A stretch of DNA of 64,000 bases from Phascolarctobacterium sp. (lineage in GTDB: Bacteria; Bacillota; Negativicutes; Acidaminococcales; Acidaminococcaceae): positions 1 to 64,000 of the forward strand of contig JAGAPX010000005.1 in the NCBI GenBank assembly GCA_017623055.1. Direction: 5' to 3'. A program made the position numbers and the translations under genes. Below the pieces are notes generated by a model. That model had not been told where the DNA came from and searched no databases. It saw only the letters and a program-made list of their open reading frames with translations. Shown here one piece after another: positions 13,572 through 19,764 of the stretch (positions are counted from its first letter, which is position 1; every line of letters starts with the position of its first letter).

Positions 13572-13921
13572 GGGTCTGTACTGGTTTCGACGGGGGTAGG
13601 TGTGGTATGATAAGCGAGCCGTGGTCTCACTAGCACGTTAATCAGTGAACGTTTAAATATAAACGCTAACAAAGAATACGCTTTAGCAGCTTAATTTGCT
13701 AACTGTCGCCTGAGCCTCTTCCCACGGGTGAGGGATGACAGTAAAACAGTGGGATACCTTACTTCTTATTCTCGGCGGTTGTAAGGGAAACTCATCGAGA
13801 TAGCAACCAAGAAGCCCGTCGCTAGGCATCGAGGAAGCGAATTAAAGTATGGCGTCTGCGCTCGGAGAAAGTTGTATTGCAATATTTTCGGACAGGGGTT
13901 CGACTCCCCTCAGATCCACCA
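13572..13921 (+). ncRNA. ssrA: Transfer-messenger RNA (tmRNA)
   Basis: A complete tmRNA. The 5' acceptor strand GGGTCTG (13572-13578) pairs with CAGATCC (13911-13917), followed by an encoded ACCA. The T-arm contains GGTTCGACTCC. The tag frame begins at GCT 13665 and ends at TAA 13692-13694, giving ANKEYALAA (after the charged Ala). The 3' end is intact, so it was not disrupted by the neighbouring prophage. It is a classic integration landmark and lies just left of phage-type genes. Confidence 0.97.
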
Positions 13922-14005
13922 AATTAAACTTAAACGAACCACCGCTGATTTCAAGATAACCACTGCTTCTGGTGTTTTCGTTTTACATATGCAATTATAA
14001 AAATA

Positions 14006-14035
14006 AACCTGCCTTTAAATAGGCAGGTTTTGTTA
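14006..14035 (+). terminator. Terminator downstream of ssrA
   Basis: A perfect 9-bp stem AACCTGCCT/AGGCAGGTT (14006-14014, 14021-14029) is followed by TTGTT. It is probably the native ssrA terminator. The 13922-14005 stretch between tmRNA and this hairpin holds nothing recognisable. Confidence 0.8.
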
Positions 14036-14120
14036 TATTCTAACGCTATATGTTATAATCTACCATTCCTGTGCAGGAAAATGTTTAGGTTGATAAAATC
14101 TAACCAAAGGAGCAGTGGCT

Positions 14121-14375
14121 ATGATTAGGATTTTGTTGAGTGCACGCCTTGGCGAGCGGAAGCTCTCTCAAGCAGACTTATCAAGAATGACACAGATTAG
14201 GCCATCTACTATCAACGACATTTATTGGGAGATGGCTGACAGAATCAAGTTGGAACATCTTGATAAAATTTGTGAAGCGTTGGGTTGCGATTTGTCAGAT
14301 TTAATCGTGCGAGTTGAAAATCGAGAATGCACAGTTATGACAAAGAGTGGAACAACTAAAAAGCGAACTGAATAG
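14121..14375 (+). CDS. Small XRE-family DNA-binding protein
   Basis: An 84-aa Cro/CI-type helix-turn-helix protein. The HTH is at about residues 14-40 (LSQADLSRMTQIRPSTIND), ending in the frequent ALGCDLSDLIV motif. ATG 14121 is preferred because AAAGGAG (14106-14112) lies 8 bp upstream; an in-frame GTG at 14115 is too close to it. It is convergent with a second XRE gene at 14417. The target is unknown. It lies at the likely left edge of the prophage or cargo block. Confidence 0.75.
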   Translation: MIRILLSARLGERKLSQADLSRMTQIRPSTINDIYWEMADRIKLEHLDKICEALGCDLSDLIVRVENRECTVMTKSGTTKKRTE

Positions 14376-14383
14376 TCGCTCCT

Positions 14384-14418
14384 GCCTGAACGTGATATGC
14401 GTTCAGGCTTTCTTTTTT
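14384..14418 (+). terminator. Terminator after the plus-strand XRE gene
   Basis: The stem GCCTGAAC/GTTCAGGC (14384-14391, 14401-14408) is followed by TTTCTTTTTT between two convergent regulators. Confidence 0.8.
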
Positions 14419-14632
14419 ACATAACCACGTTTCCTTCTTCATCTACAAATTGAATATTAACAGTACAACCAAGAACGCTGGCCATTTCTTTTAAATCTTT
14501 TTCAGTAAAGTTACTTCGTGCAAACTTATTGGAAAGGTTTTGACGAGATTGGCCAGTTTTTTCTGCCATTTGAGCCATGGTAATATTTTTTCTTGCCATT
14601 AAAATACGAAGTTTTTCTGTTGAATTAAGCAT
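14417..14632 (-). CDS. Small XRE-family repressor, divergent to the amidoligase gene
   Basis: A 71-aa helix-turn-helix protein. The HTH spans about residues 18-42 (TMAQMAEKTGQSRQNLSNK) and is followed by an LGCTVNIQFVDEEG-type C-terminus. A GGAGGAG ribosome site precedes the ATG. Its promoter (14661-14689) is divergent from the amidoligase promoter (14731-14759). A GTAAAC-ATTA motif occurs in both, so it is a candidate local autoregulator of the accessory pair. This is inference from layout. Confidence 0.75.
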   Translation of the reverse strand: MLNSTEKLRILMARKNITMAQMAEKTGQSRQNLSNKFARSNFTEKDLKEMASVLGCTVNIQFVDEEGNVVM

Positions 14633-14660
14633 ACGTTACTCCTCCTTGTTCGTTATCTAC

Positions 14661-14689
14661 ATTGTAAACTATTAAATTTATTTAAGCAA
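14661..14689 (-). promoter_or_regulatory. Promoter of the minus-strand XRE gene
   Basis: On the minus strand TTGCTT (14684-14689) and TACAAT (14661-14666) are spaced 17 bp. The overlapping GTAAACTATTA at 14664-14674 resembles GTAAACGTATTA in the divergent promoter and may be an operator. Confidence 0.55.
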
Positions 14690-14730
14690 CAAAATTTTTA
14701 AAAAATTCATTTTAAAATGTCAAAAAACAC

Positions 14731-14759
14731 TTGACGGTGTAAACGTATTAGTGTATTAT
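14731..14759 (+). promoter_or_regulatory. Promoter of the amidoligase-GGCT pair
   Basis: TTGACG (14731-14736) and TATTAT (14754-14759) are spaced 17 bp. The spacer contains GTAAACGTATTA, shared with the divergent XRE promoter. Confidence 0.65.
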
Positions 14760-14808
14760 AAGCCTACCAAATGGCTAAGGAATAGCTAAAGATGTGGAGG
14801 AATTTACA

Positions 14809-15732
14809 ATGTTGATTAAAGAACAAAACTTCGGCGTAGAAATAGAACTTACCGGTATCACTCGTGAACAAGCTGCAGGTGTTATTGCACAATATTTTGG
14901 AACTACTGCAAGATATGCTGGCACTGTTTACAAAGTATGGGAAGCAAAAGACCGTAAAAATCGTATCTGGAAAGCAGTTCGTGACGCAAGCATTCAAACT
15001 CAACGCCAATCTGATGGTCGCAAAATTCCTGCTAACGATGCTTACTCTTGTGAAATTGTCACTCCTATTCTTCAGTACGAAGATATGGAAGACCTCCAAG
15101 AAATTATACGGTTGTTAAGAGTTGAAGGTGGCTTCGCTAATAGCTCTACTGGCATTCACGTACACATTGATGGCGTAAGACATAATTCCAAAAGCCTGCA
15201 ACGATTGATTAACTTCGCAGTTGGTCGCCAAGACTTGTTTTACGAAGCATTGCAAATTGGTACAAGAGCAAATCGTTGGTGCAAGAAAATGTCCGCAGAT
15301 TTACTTAATGCAATGAAGAATGACCAACGTAAATGCAAATCCAGTACCGAAAGAATTTGGTACAGTTCTGCGAATGATAATTATTCTGGCGGTATTGACC
15401 ATCAACATTACAATTCCACAAGATATCATGGCGTAAATTTACACGCTTTCTTTACCAAAGGCACCGTTGAATTCAGATTGTTTAACGGAACCACTCACGC
15501 AGGCAAAATTAAAGCTTATGTTCAATTCTGCTTGGCTATGTCTGCTTGGGCAATAGAAACTGATAGCGAAAATCTCTATTTCAAATCTTGTGCTCATTAT
15601 ACCCAAGAACAAAAAGCTGCTCTGATGAATAGAGTGCTTGTAAATCGTCTTGGAATGAAAGGTAAAGAGTTTAAAACTGCAAGGCTTCATCTGACTGCAG
15701 CGTTTATCAACAATGCAGAAGCAGTAGCATAA
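14809..15732 (+). CDS. Amidoligase-family protein (glutamine-synthetase-like fold)
   Basis: A 307-aa protein resembling phage and prophage amidoligases (Amidoligase_2 type), which are predicted to form amide or peptide bonds using ATP. The opening FGVEIELTGI matches the family's GxExE metal/nucleotide motif. A central SSTGIHVHIDG and a later GTVEFRLFNGTTH supply the other conserved acidic and basic residues. ATG 14809 lies behind GTGGAGGAA; the in-frame GTG at 14794 is part of that ribosome site. It is paired with a gamma-glutamylcyclotransferase gene 47 bp downstream. The substrate is unknown. Confidence 0.75.
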   Translation: MLIKEQNFGVEIELTGITREQAAGVIAQYFGTTARYAGTVYKVWEAKDRKNRIWKAVRDASIQTQRQSDGRKIPANDAYSCEIVTPILQYEDMEDLQEIIRLLRVEGGFANSSTGIHVHIDGVRHNSKSLQRLINFAVGRQDLFYEALQIGTRANRWCKKMSADLLNAMKNDQRKCKSSTERIWYSSANDNYSGGIDHQHYNSTRYHGVNLHAFFTKGTVEFRLFNGTTHAGKIKAYVQFCLAMSAWAIETDSENLYFKSCAHYTQEQKAALMNRVLVNRLGMKGKEFKTARLHLTAAFINNAEAVA

Positions 15733-15779
15733 AATATTATGCTGACCTAACGGCAAGACGGGGAGAAGGAGAAGACACG

Positions 15780-16250
15780 ATGAGCAAAAAACTTTACTTG
15801 GCTTATGGTAGTAATCTTAATATCGACCAAATGAAATACCGTTGTCCGGATGCTGAAAAAATTGGCTCGACCATTCTACGTGGCTACGAATTAGTATTTA
15901 GAGGAAATATGCGTCGCTGCGGTGTAGCCAACATTGAAAAGAAAGAGGGGAGTGTTGTTCCTGTTGGTATATGGAGCATTAGCGAGGCGGACGAAATCGA
16001 ACTGGACAAATACGAGGGTTACCCTTACCTCTATGAAAAAGAATGGTTGACGGTAGAATTTGGAGGCAAAGAACATAAGGTTATGGCCTACATAATGACG
16101 GGGAACCCTGGCTATGCACTTCCAGTTCGAGGATACTTCAACACCATTCTTGAGGGCTTCGATGATTTTGACTTAGATAAAGATGTACTCTTTAAGGCGG
16201 CTTTGAAAACCAAGAACAGATTGTTTGAAAAGTTTAAATTAAGAAAATGA
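15780..16250 (+). CDS. Gamma-glutamylcyclotransferase-like (GGCT/AIG2) protein
   Basis: A 156-aa GGCT-fold enzyme. The N-terminal LAYGSNLNIDQM is the family's substrate-binding loop. The expected catalytic Glu lies in the LDKYEGYPYLYEK segment (about residues 78-90). These enzymes cleave gamma-glutamyl amines to 5-oxoproline. Linkage to an amidoligase suggests one makes and the other trims or recycles a gamma-glutamyl-type amide. Such pairings are known in amidoligase operons. The chemistry here is inference. The gene ends at a terminator shared with the phage lysis genes. Confidence 0.8.
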   Translation: MSKKLYLAYGSNLNIDQMKYRCPDAEKIGSTILRGYELVFRGNMRRCGVANIEKKEGSVVPVGIWSISEADEIELDKYEGYPYLYEKEWLTVEFGGKEHKVMAYIMTGNPGYALPVRGYFNTILEGFDDFDLDKDVLFKAALKTKNRLFEKFKLRK

Positions 16251-16252
16251 AA

Positions 16253-16285
16253 AAGACGGGACTAATGTCCCGTCTAATTTTTTGC
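16253..16285. terminator. Bidirectional terminator between cargo genes and phage late operon
   Basis: A perfect 8-bp stem GACGGGAC/GTCCCGTC (16255-16262, 16267-16274) with a TAAT loop has T-runs on both strands. It ends the plus-strand GGCT transcript and the minus-strand lysis operon. Confidence 0.85.
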
Positions 16286-16735
16286 GATTAAAGCAACAGT
16301 GCAGATGATCAGCGCACCGCAGTAAATATCACGTTGCATTGCAAGTATCAGCTGCTTTCGCTTCTGCTCCTTTGAGTATTCGGTCATGGATTTGTTGACA
16401 TTCTCTAATGAGATTTTCTGACTCTCGGAGATTTTCTTCAATTCTTGTGATTCTCTCCTTAATGCGGAGACTTCCAGTTTCAATATTTCGTTGAACTTCA
16501 TCAACTCGGTCAAGTCTGTTTTCAACAACGTCAATTCTTGTTGTGATTGATTGTTGAGCTGAACCAGCGTTGTGAAGTTCTTGTTGTAGCTGTTCCAGTC
16601 GTCCGTTGTCATTGTTATTGTTGATGCTGAACATTTCGCACAAGATATGCAAACAAGTGCAAAGGAGACAAGCAATAATGATTTGCAAAAAGTTTTCACG
16701 AATGAAAACCAAGGTTTGTTTAATGATGTTAGCAA
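16274..16735 (-). CDS. Spanin-like protein with N-terminal lipoprotein-like signal and C-terminal TM
   Basis: This frame has a Lys-bearing N-terminus, a hydrophobic stretch ending in LVCISC (an imperfect lipobox), a long heptad-rich middle, and a C-terminal transmembrane segment (GALIICTVALIA). That layout fits a unimolecular spanin or an outer-membrane spanin partner. No ATG is available. TTG 16735 sits 6 bp after GGGGGTGA; a GTG further in, starting KTFCKSLLL, is another option. It overlaps the frame at 16329-16745 almost entirely. Either both are translated, as in Rz/Rz1, or only one is real. Confidence 0.5.
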   Translation of the reverse strand: MLTSLNKPWFSFVKTFCKSLLLVSFALVCISCAKCSASTITMTTDDWNSYNKNFTTLVQLNNQSQQELTLLKTDLTELMKFNEILKLEVSALRRESQELKKISESQKISLENVNKSMTEYSKEQKRKQLILAMQRDIYCGALIICTVALIAKN

Positions 16736-16745
16736 TGACAATCAC
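16329..16745 (-). CDS. Putative inner-membrane spanin (Rz-like)
   Basis: About 138 aa. An N-terminal transmembrane helix (FLQIIIACLLCTCLHIL, about residues 19-35) is followed by a continuous coiled coil (about residues 48-120), the layout of i-spanins. It lies immediately after holin and endolysin genes, where Rz genes sit. The start is unclear: the GTG at 16745 overlaps the only Shine-Dalgarno-like stretch. It shares nearly all its DNA with another spanin-like frame. Spanins imply an outer membrane in the host. Confidence 0.55.
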   Translation of the reverse strand: MIVIANIIKQTLVFIRENFLQIIIACLLCTCLHILCEMFSINNNNDNGRLEQLQQELHNAGSAQQSITTRIDVVENRLDRVDEVQRNIETGSLRIKERITRIEENLRESENLIRECQQIHDRILKGAEAKAADTCNAT

Positions 16746-17268
16746 CCCCGTACCATAAGGCTTTGCCTCGTATTACATCGCCACCGCCTTTTATTTGACC
16801 GTCACCGGGCAAATCGGGGAGTTTCCATAGGTCCCAACGTTCACACGTTGTACTCGGGCCGTAGCCGTCCTCTTCGGCTGCTTCACAATGAGTAATTACA
16901 ATATCTGCAGATATCGGTAAATTCAACTGCTTACAAAGTAAAGCGACTACTCTTGCCATAGTATCAATTTGTTTAGGAGTTGGTGGCGCAGTACCGAAAT
17001 CTACGTTACCGTCAGCATAAGCAACGGCGTCTTTACCACAACAGAGAGCGACTGCAAGAGCGTTTGAGTTACGCATATAGGTATGACATTTGCGCTCTGC
17101 AAAATCGTCTGTACTGGCGATTATGCTTCCGTCATCGTCGATTAACAGATGGTAGTCAATGAAAAACTGATGATAATTACCTGCTGTCCAGTGAAGATAA
17201 ATCTTTGAAATTTTCCCTGTGGCTTTTTCTGCCAAAGTTGTTAATTCTTCAAACGAAATCTTTTTCAT
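16729..17268 (-). CDS. Phage endolysin, N-acetylmuramoyl-L-alanine amidase
   Basis: A 179-aa amidase_2-type endolysin that cuts the bond between muramic acid and the peptide stem at lysis. A zinc-ligand His lies in KIYLHWTAGNY (about residue 26), a second in the ITHCEAAEEDGYG segment, and a Cys/Asp ligand in TTCERWDLW. There is no signal peptide, so export would rely on the holin. It overlaps the holin gene by 4 bp upstream and the spanin frames downstream. Confidence 0.88.
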   Translation of the reverse strand: MKKISFEELTTLAEKATGKISKIYLHWTAGNYHQFFIDYHLLIDDDGSIIASTDDFAERKCHTYMRNSNALAVALCCGKDAVAYADGNVDFGTAPPTPKQIDTMARVVALLCKQLNLPISADIVITHCEAAEEDGYGPSTTCERWDLWKLPDLPGDGQIKGGGDVIRGKALWYGGDCHC

Positions 17269-17495
17269 GGCTTACCAGCACTTCCCGGCGGTGTATTATA
17301 CTTTCCGTTGATGTACTTGTTGCCGATGAGACAGGCAAGGCAGGAGACGGCAGCACCGGTAAATTCTGTGTAGCAAGCAAACTCTTTTTCGAGTACCATA
17401 CTTACTACTGTTGAAATCAACCATACTTGGATAACTTCGCAGCAGAGGACACGAGGCAAACTGTATTTGCCGTTTTCTTTTAAAACTTCCAACAT
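17265..17495 (-). CDS. Phage holin
   Basis: A 76-aa hydrophobic protein with two probable membrane helices (VIQVWLISTVVSMVL and TGAAVSCLACLIGNKYI) and a short polar C-terminus. Size, hydrophobicity and position directly before the endolysin identify a holin. ATG 17495 with AAGGAG 7 bp upstream is chosen over a longer frame. Its stop overlaps the amidase start (ATGA-type). Confidence 0.75.
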   Translation of the reverse strand: MLEVLKENGKYSLPRVLCCEVIQVWLISTVVSMVLEKEFACYTEFTGAAVSCLACLIGNKYINGKYNTPPGSAGKP

Positions 17496-17499
17496 AATA

Positions 17500-17820
17500 T
17501 CACTCCTTGTCATTAGGAATATGTGGTAATTTTATAGTTATTTCATAGAGCGCTTTGACTGCTCCGTTTCCACCAAGCGCAGAATAGGCGTTAAACATAT
17601 CATTAAGATTTTCGAGCTCGTACATAAACAGATAACCACGTTTTTCTGCTTTCATACAAATACGAATAATCTCGGTACGCAAAATACTGCGGAGAGCCTC
17701 ATCTCTAGCTTTGCTTCTTTTGTTGTGAGAACTGTACAATGAGTAGACAAAAGGAATTATGCCACATTGGATTGTTGCAACAAATAATTGAAGCTTGTGG
17801 GCTGTAAAAAAATCTTCCAT
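17500..17820 (-). CDS. Small phage membrane-anchored protein upstream of holin
   Basis: A 106-aa protein with one N-terminal membrane segment (about residues 12-28) followed by a charged helical domain (RSILRTEIIRICMKAEKRG). It is seen at the head of lysis cassettes, but I do not recognise a characterised family. It could be an accessory holin or antiholin; that is position-based inference. It lies 5 bp before the holin gene. Confidence 0.6.
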   Translation of the reverse strand: MEDFFTAHKLQLFVATIQCGIIPFVYSLYSSHNKRSKARDEALRSILRTEIIRICMKAEKRGYLFMYELENLNDMFNAYSALGGNGAVKALYEITIKLPHIPNDKE

Positions 17821-17840
17821 TTAGCTTTCCCTCCATCAAA

Positions 17841-17872
17841 AAAGGACAGTCGCAATTAGCGATTGTCCTTTT
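17841..17872 (-). terminator. Terminator after the DGR reverse transcriptase
   Basis: Reading on the minus strand, a 12-bp stem with one mismatch (17842-17853 with 17859-17870) is followed by TTTTTT. It overlaps the reverse-transcriptase stop and separates the retroelement from the lysis genes. Confidence 0.8.
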
Positions 17873-18950
17873 ATTTACTGTGCCTGATAAGCACGAACTT
17901 TTCGATTAAGTTTCTTTTTAGGTTGTCGGAATCAGTATATTTTAAGAGTCCCATATAGCTTTGGAAAACTGCAATACAATAATCTAACGGTAGTTCTCCG
18001 GAAGAGTAATGCTTCATTACAAAATCAAGATGCCGTTTCATCTGCAGAGAAGTTGACTTGCGCACTTGGATTTTATGTGGCCAAACTCTACGCCCAACAA
18101 ATTCAACACCGGAATTGAGAGGAAGAACTGCTGTTTTATCGTTAAGCTGCAGACCGAGGTTTATTCTAAGATATTGGTCGACTTCGTGTGCAATGTCCCA
18201 AGCCCATTGCTTTGAAGGACAAATAACAATCATATCGTCCATATATCTTGCGTAGTATGGAACTTGAAGAACTCTTTTTATGAAGTGGTCTAGTGGCGTC
18301 AATACTACGTTTGCGGTCATTTGGCTGATCAGCGAACCAACCTGCATACCAATACCGGCAATTCTTTCAGCCGTTGTTACATCGGTGCAATTTACAGGCA
18401 AGCCAAGCGGTCGGCCATCACAACGTATGGCTTTTTCGAGAAACCACATCATATCAGCATCATTAAGAGGCTTTCCAAGTTCTCTAAGCTGAACATCAAC
18501 AGGAATTCTGAAAAAGAATTTAGCTATATCCAGTTTAACGACAAACCAATCATCAGGCTTACGTTGGGCAATTCTCAACCATTCTTGGAGTTTTTGAACA
18601 GCTTTGACGGAGCCACGATTAGGTATGCTTCCGTAACTGTATTCATAGAATGATTTTGAGTATATGGGCCAAAGCTGCAGATATGCAGCACAGTTAATCA
18701 CTCGGTCATTGAACGGCAAGGAGTGAATGAGCCTTACTTTTGGGAAGTACTCATAAAAAGGGCGAGGCTTCCCAGTTTCGTACATCTTCCATTGCAGGCG
18801 GTTCATATCGTTAATGATATATTCTTCGAGGTTTGTGCTATAGTCCAGTACTTCCCTGTAGTACCGCTTGTCTCTGCGAGCCAACAAGTAGCCATTATAC
18901 AAATTATCAAACGTTGCAAAGCGTTCAAAAACGTGCGAATACTTTTCCAT
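17871..18950 (-). CDS. Reverse transcriptase of a diversity-generating retroelement (DGR)
   Basis: A 359-aa reverse transcriptase. Motif A is VVKLDIAKFFFRIP, the catalytic motif C is YARYMDDMIVI, and motif 4 VGSLISQ matches the [IVL]GxxxSQ signature that separates DGR enzymes from group II intron and retron RTs. ATG 18950 is chosen because GGGAG lies 8 bp upstream; a longer GTG frame to 18980 lacks one. It copies the TR RNA (encoded just upstream) with errors at adenines, and the cDNA replaces VR. A typical DGR RT is 300-400 aa with no maturase domain, as here. Confidence 0.95.
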   Translation of the reverse strand: MEKYSHVFERFATFDNLYNGYLLARRDKRYYREVLDYSTNLEEYIINDMNRLQWKMYETGKPRPFYEYFPKVRLIHSLPFNDRVINCAAYLQLWPIYSKSFYEYSYGSIPNRGSVKAVQKLQEWLRIAQRKPDDWFVVKLDIAKFFFRIPVDVQLRELGKPLNDADMMWFLEKAIRCDGRPLGLPVNCTDVTTAERIAGIGMQVGSLISQMTANVVLTPLDHFIKRVLQVPYYARYMDDMIVICPSKQWAWDIAHEVDQYLRINLGLQLNDKTAVLPLNSGVEFVGRRVWPHKIQVRKSTSLQMKRHLDFVMKHYSSGELPLDYCIAVFQSYMGLLKYTDSDNLKRNLIEKFVLIRHSK

Positions 18951-19122
18951 AGCTTTTCTCCCGAAGCCTGATTTTGTCACGAGTGCCGTACTCTATGAGT
19001 CGGAACACTGGCTTATGCAGTAATAATTTTTCTGCCAGCAGAACTAACAGAGGAAACAAGTCCCTTTATCAACCGTTGTACTGGAATTAACCCGTTAGGT
19101 TGAAGACATCTGACATACGGTA

Positions 19123-19230
19123 AAGCGGAGCGGAAGCCAATGTTCCTGTTGGCGTTAGAACGACCGTTGTTGCCGTTGAAAGAGGGCAACCCATAAGTAG
19201 CGTTGTTCCAATTGCCGCCGGAGTAGAAGC
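19123..19230 (-). repeat. DGR template repeat (TR)
   Basis: A 108-bp non-coding repeat between avd and the reverse transcriptase. It matches VR (19788-19895) at 104 of 108 positions with no gaps. The four differences lie at TR plus-strand T19143, T19147, T19171 and T19203, all adenine on the minus (template-sense) strand. Read in the VR frame, TR would encode Asn (AAC), Asn, Arg (AGG) and Asn at the variable sites, the AAY-rich pattern of DGR templates. Positions 18951-19122 and 19231-19252 have no gene and probably belong to the TR RNA. Confidence 0.96.
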
Positions 19231-19252
19231 CGCAACAACCTGTTCCCTTATG

Positions 19253-19600
19253 TTAAGTGGGCTTCTTAATGGCCTTTATCCACCCACCTATCATCTTGCC
19301 TATTTCTACAATTTTTTCAGACCAAATTTCATATTTTTTTGTTGGTAAAAATCCAAGCTGATGTGATAGACGGATATAAGCACGCAGTTTGAGTTGAGCA
19401 ATATCCATATCTTGAAGCGTTGTCTTTTTGTAATACCTTTTTTGAGCTTCGATGCACAATTCTAAGAGCTTGTCCATGGTGCGCTTAATATCGGTTACTA
19501 AAGCAAATTTTTCAGATTTAGGATATTGAGCTAATGCAGGGTAGGCGTAATCCATCATATCAAATATTTTCTGCAAAAGTTTCAGTTCATCATCAGCCAT
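19253..19600 (-). CDS. avd: Accessory variability determinant (Avd)-like DGR protein
   Basis: A 115-aa all-helical, basic protein of the four-helix-bundle family (related to the 23S-rRNA-IVP fold) that binds the DGR RT and TR RNA. It has regular amphipathic helices: LLQKIFDMMDYAYPALAQY, a Lys-rich DIKRTMDKLLELCIEAQKRYY, and an Arg/Leu-rich LKLRAYIRLSHQLGFL. ATG 19600 with GGAGG 7 bp upstream is preferred over a longer frame to 19762 that would overlap the VR-side hairpins. It sits between VR and TR, the usual avd position. Confidence 0.9.
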   Translation of the reverse strand: MADDELKLLQKIFDMMDYAYPALAQYPKSEKFALVTDIKRTMDKLLELCIEAQKRYYKKTTLQDMDIAQLKLRAYIRLSHQLGFLPTKKYEIWSEKIVEIGKMIGGWIKAIKKPT

Positions 19601-19693
19601 AAATACCTCCAAATGGTATTTATATTTTACTGGAAAAGTTTTGGGCACGTTGTTTTTTGGGAGAAAATAACGAATTTCGTTAGACCTAAAATT

Positions 19694-19720
19694 TCTAAAA
19701 AAATTTTCGGCTACGCCGAA
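19694..19720 (-). terminator. Terminator between target gene and avd
   Basis: On the minus strand the stem TTCGGC/GCCGAA (19706-19711, 19715-19720) is followed by AATTTTTTT. It would end the tail-fibre transcript after the target gene. Confidence 0.7.
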
Positions 19721-19731
19721 TAAAGAGATAT

Positions 19732-19753
19732 GTCCTCCGCTATCGCAGAGGAC
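19732..19753 (-). promoter_or_regulatory. DGR target-site hairpin downstream of VR
   Basis: A 9-bp inverted repeat (19732-19740 with 19745-19753, one G-T pair) encloses a GATA loop on the coding strand, 34 bp past the end of VR. Known DGR targets have a short hairpin/cruciform with a GRNA tetraloop after VR that improves retrohoming, and GATA fits GRNA. Confidence 0.75.
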
Positions 19754-19764
19754 ACAGTACACAG

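Noticed and set aside
13572-13921. tmRNA 3' end as the attL core, duplicated at the right end
   Set aside because: No copy of the tmRNA 3' end was seen near 62,810-62,860, and the integrase is a serine type that does not usually use such long tRNA-like cores.
14417-14632. XRE pair at 14.1-14.6 kb as a toxin-antitoxin system
   Set aside because: Neither gene is adjacent to a recognisable toxin, and the two are convergent with a terminator between.
17871-18980. Reverse transcriptase as a retron or group II intron RT
   Set aside because: There is no maturase/X domain, intron structure or msr-msd; the VGSLISQ motif, TR/VR pair and Avd gene fit a DGR.
19253-19762. Longer avd frame starting at 19762
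   Set aside because: It would read through the VR-side hairpin and terminator and lacks a ribosome site; ATG 19600 has GGAGG at the correct distance.
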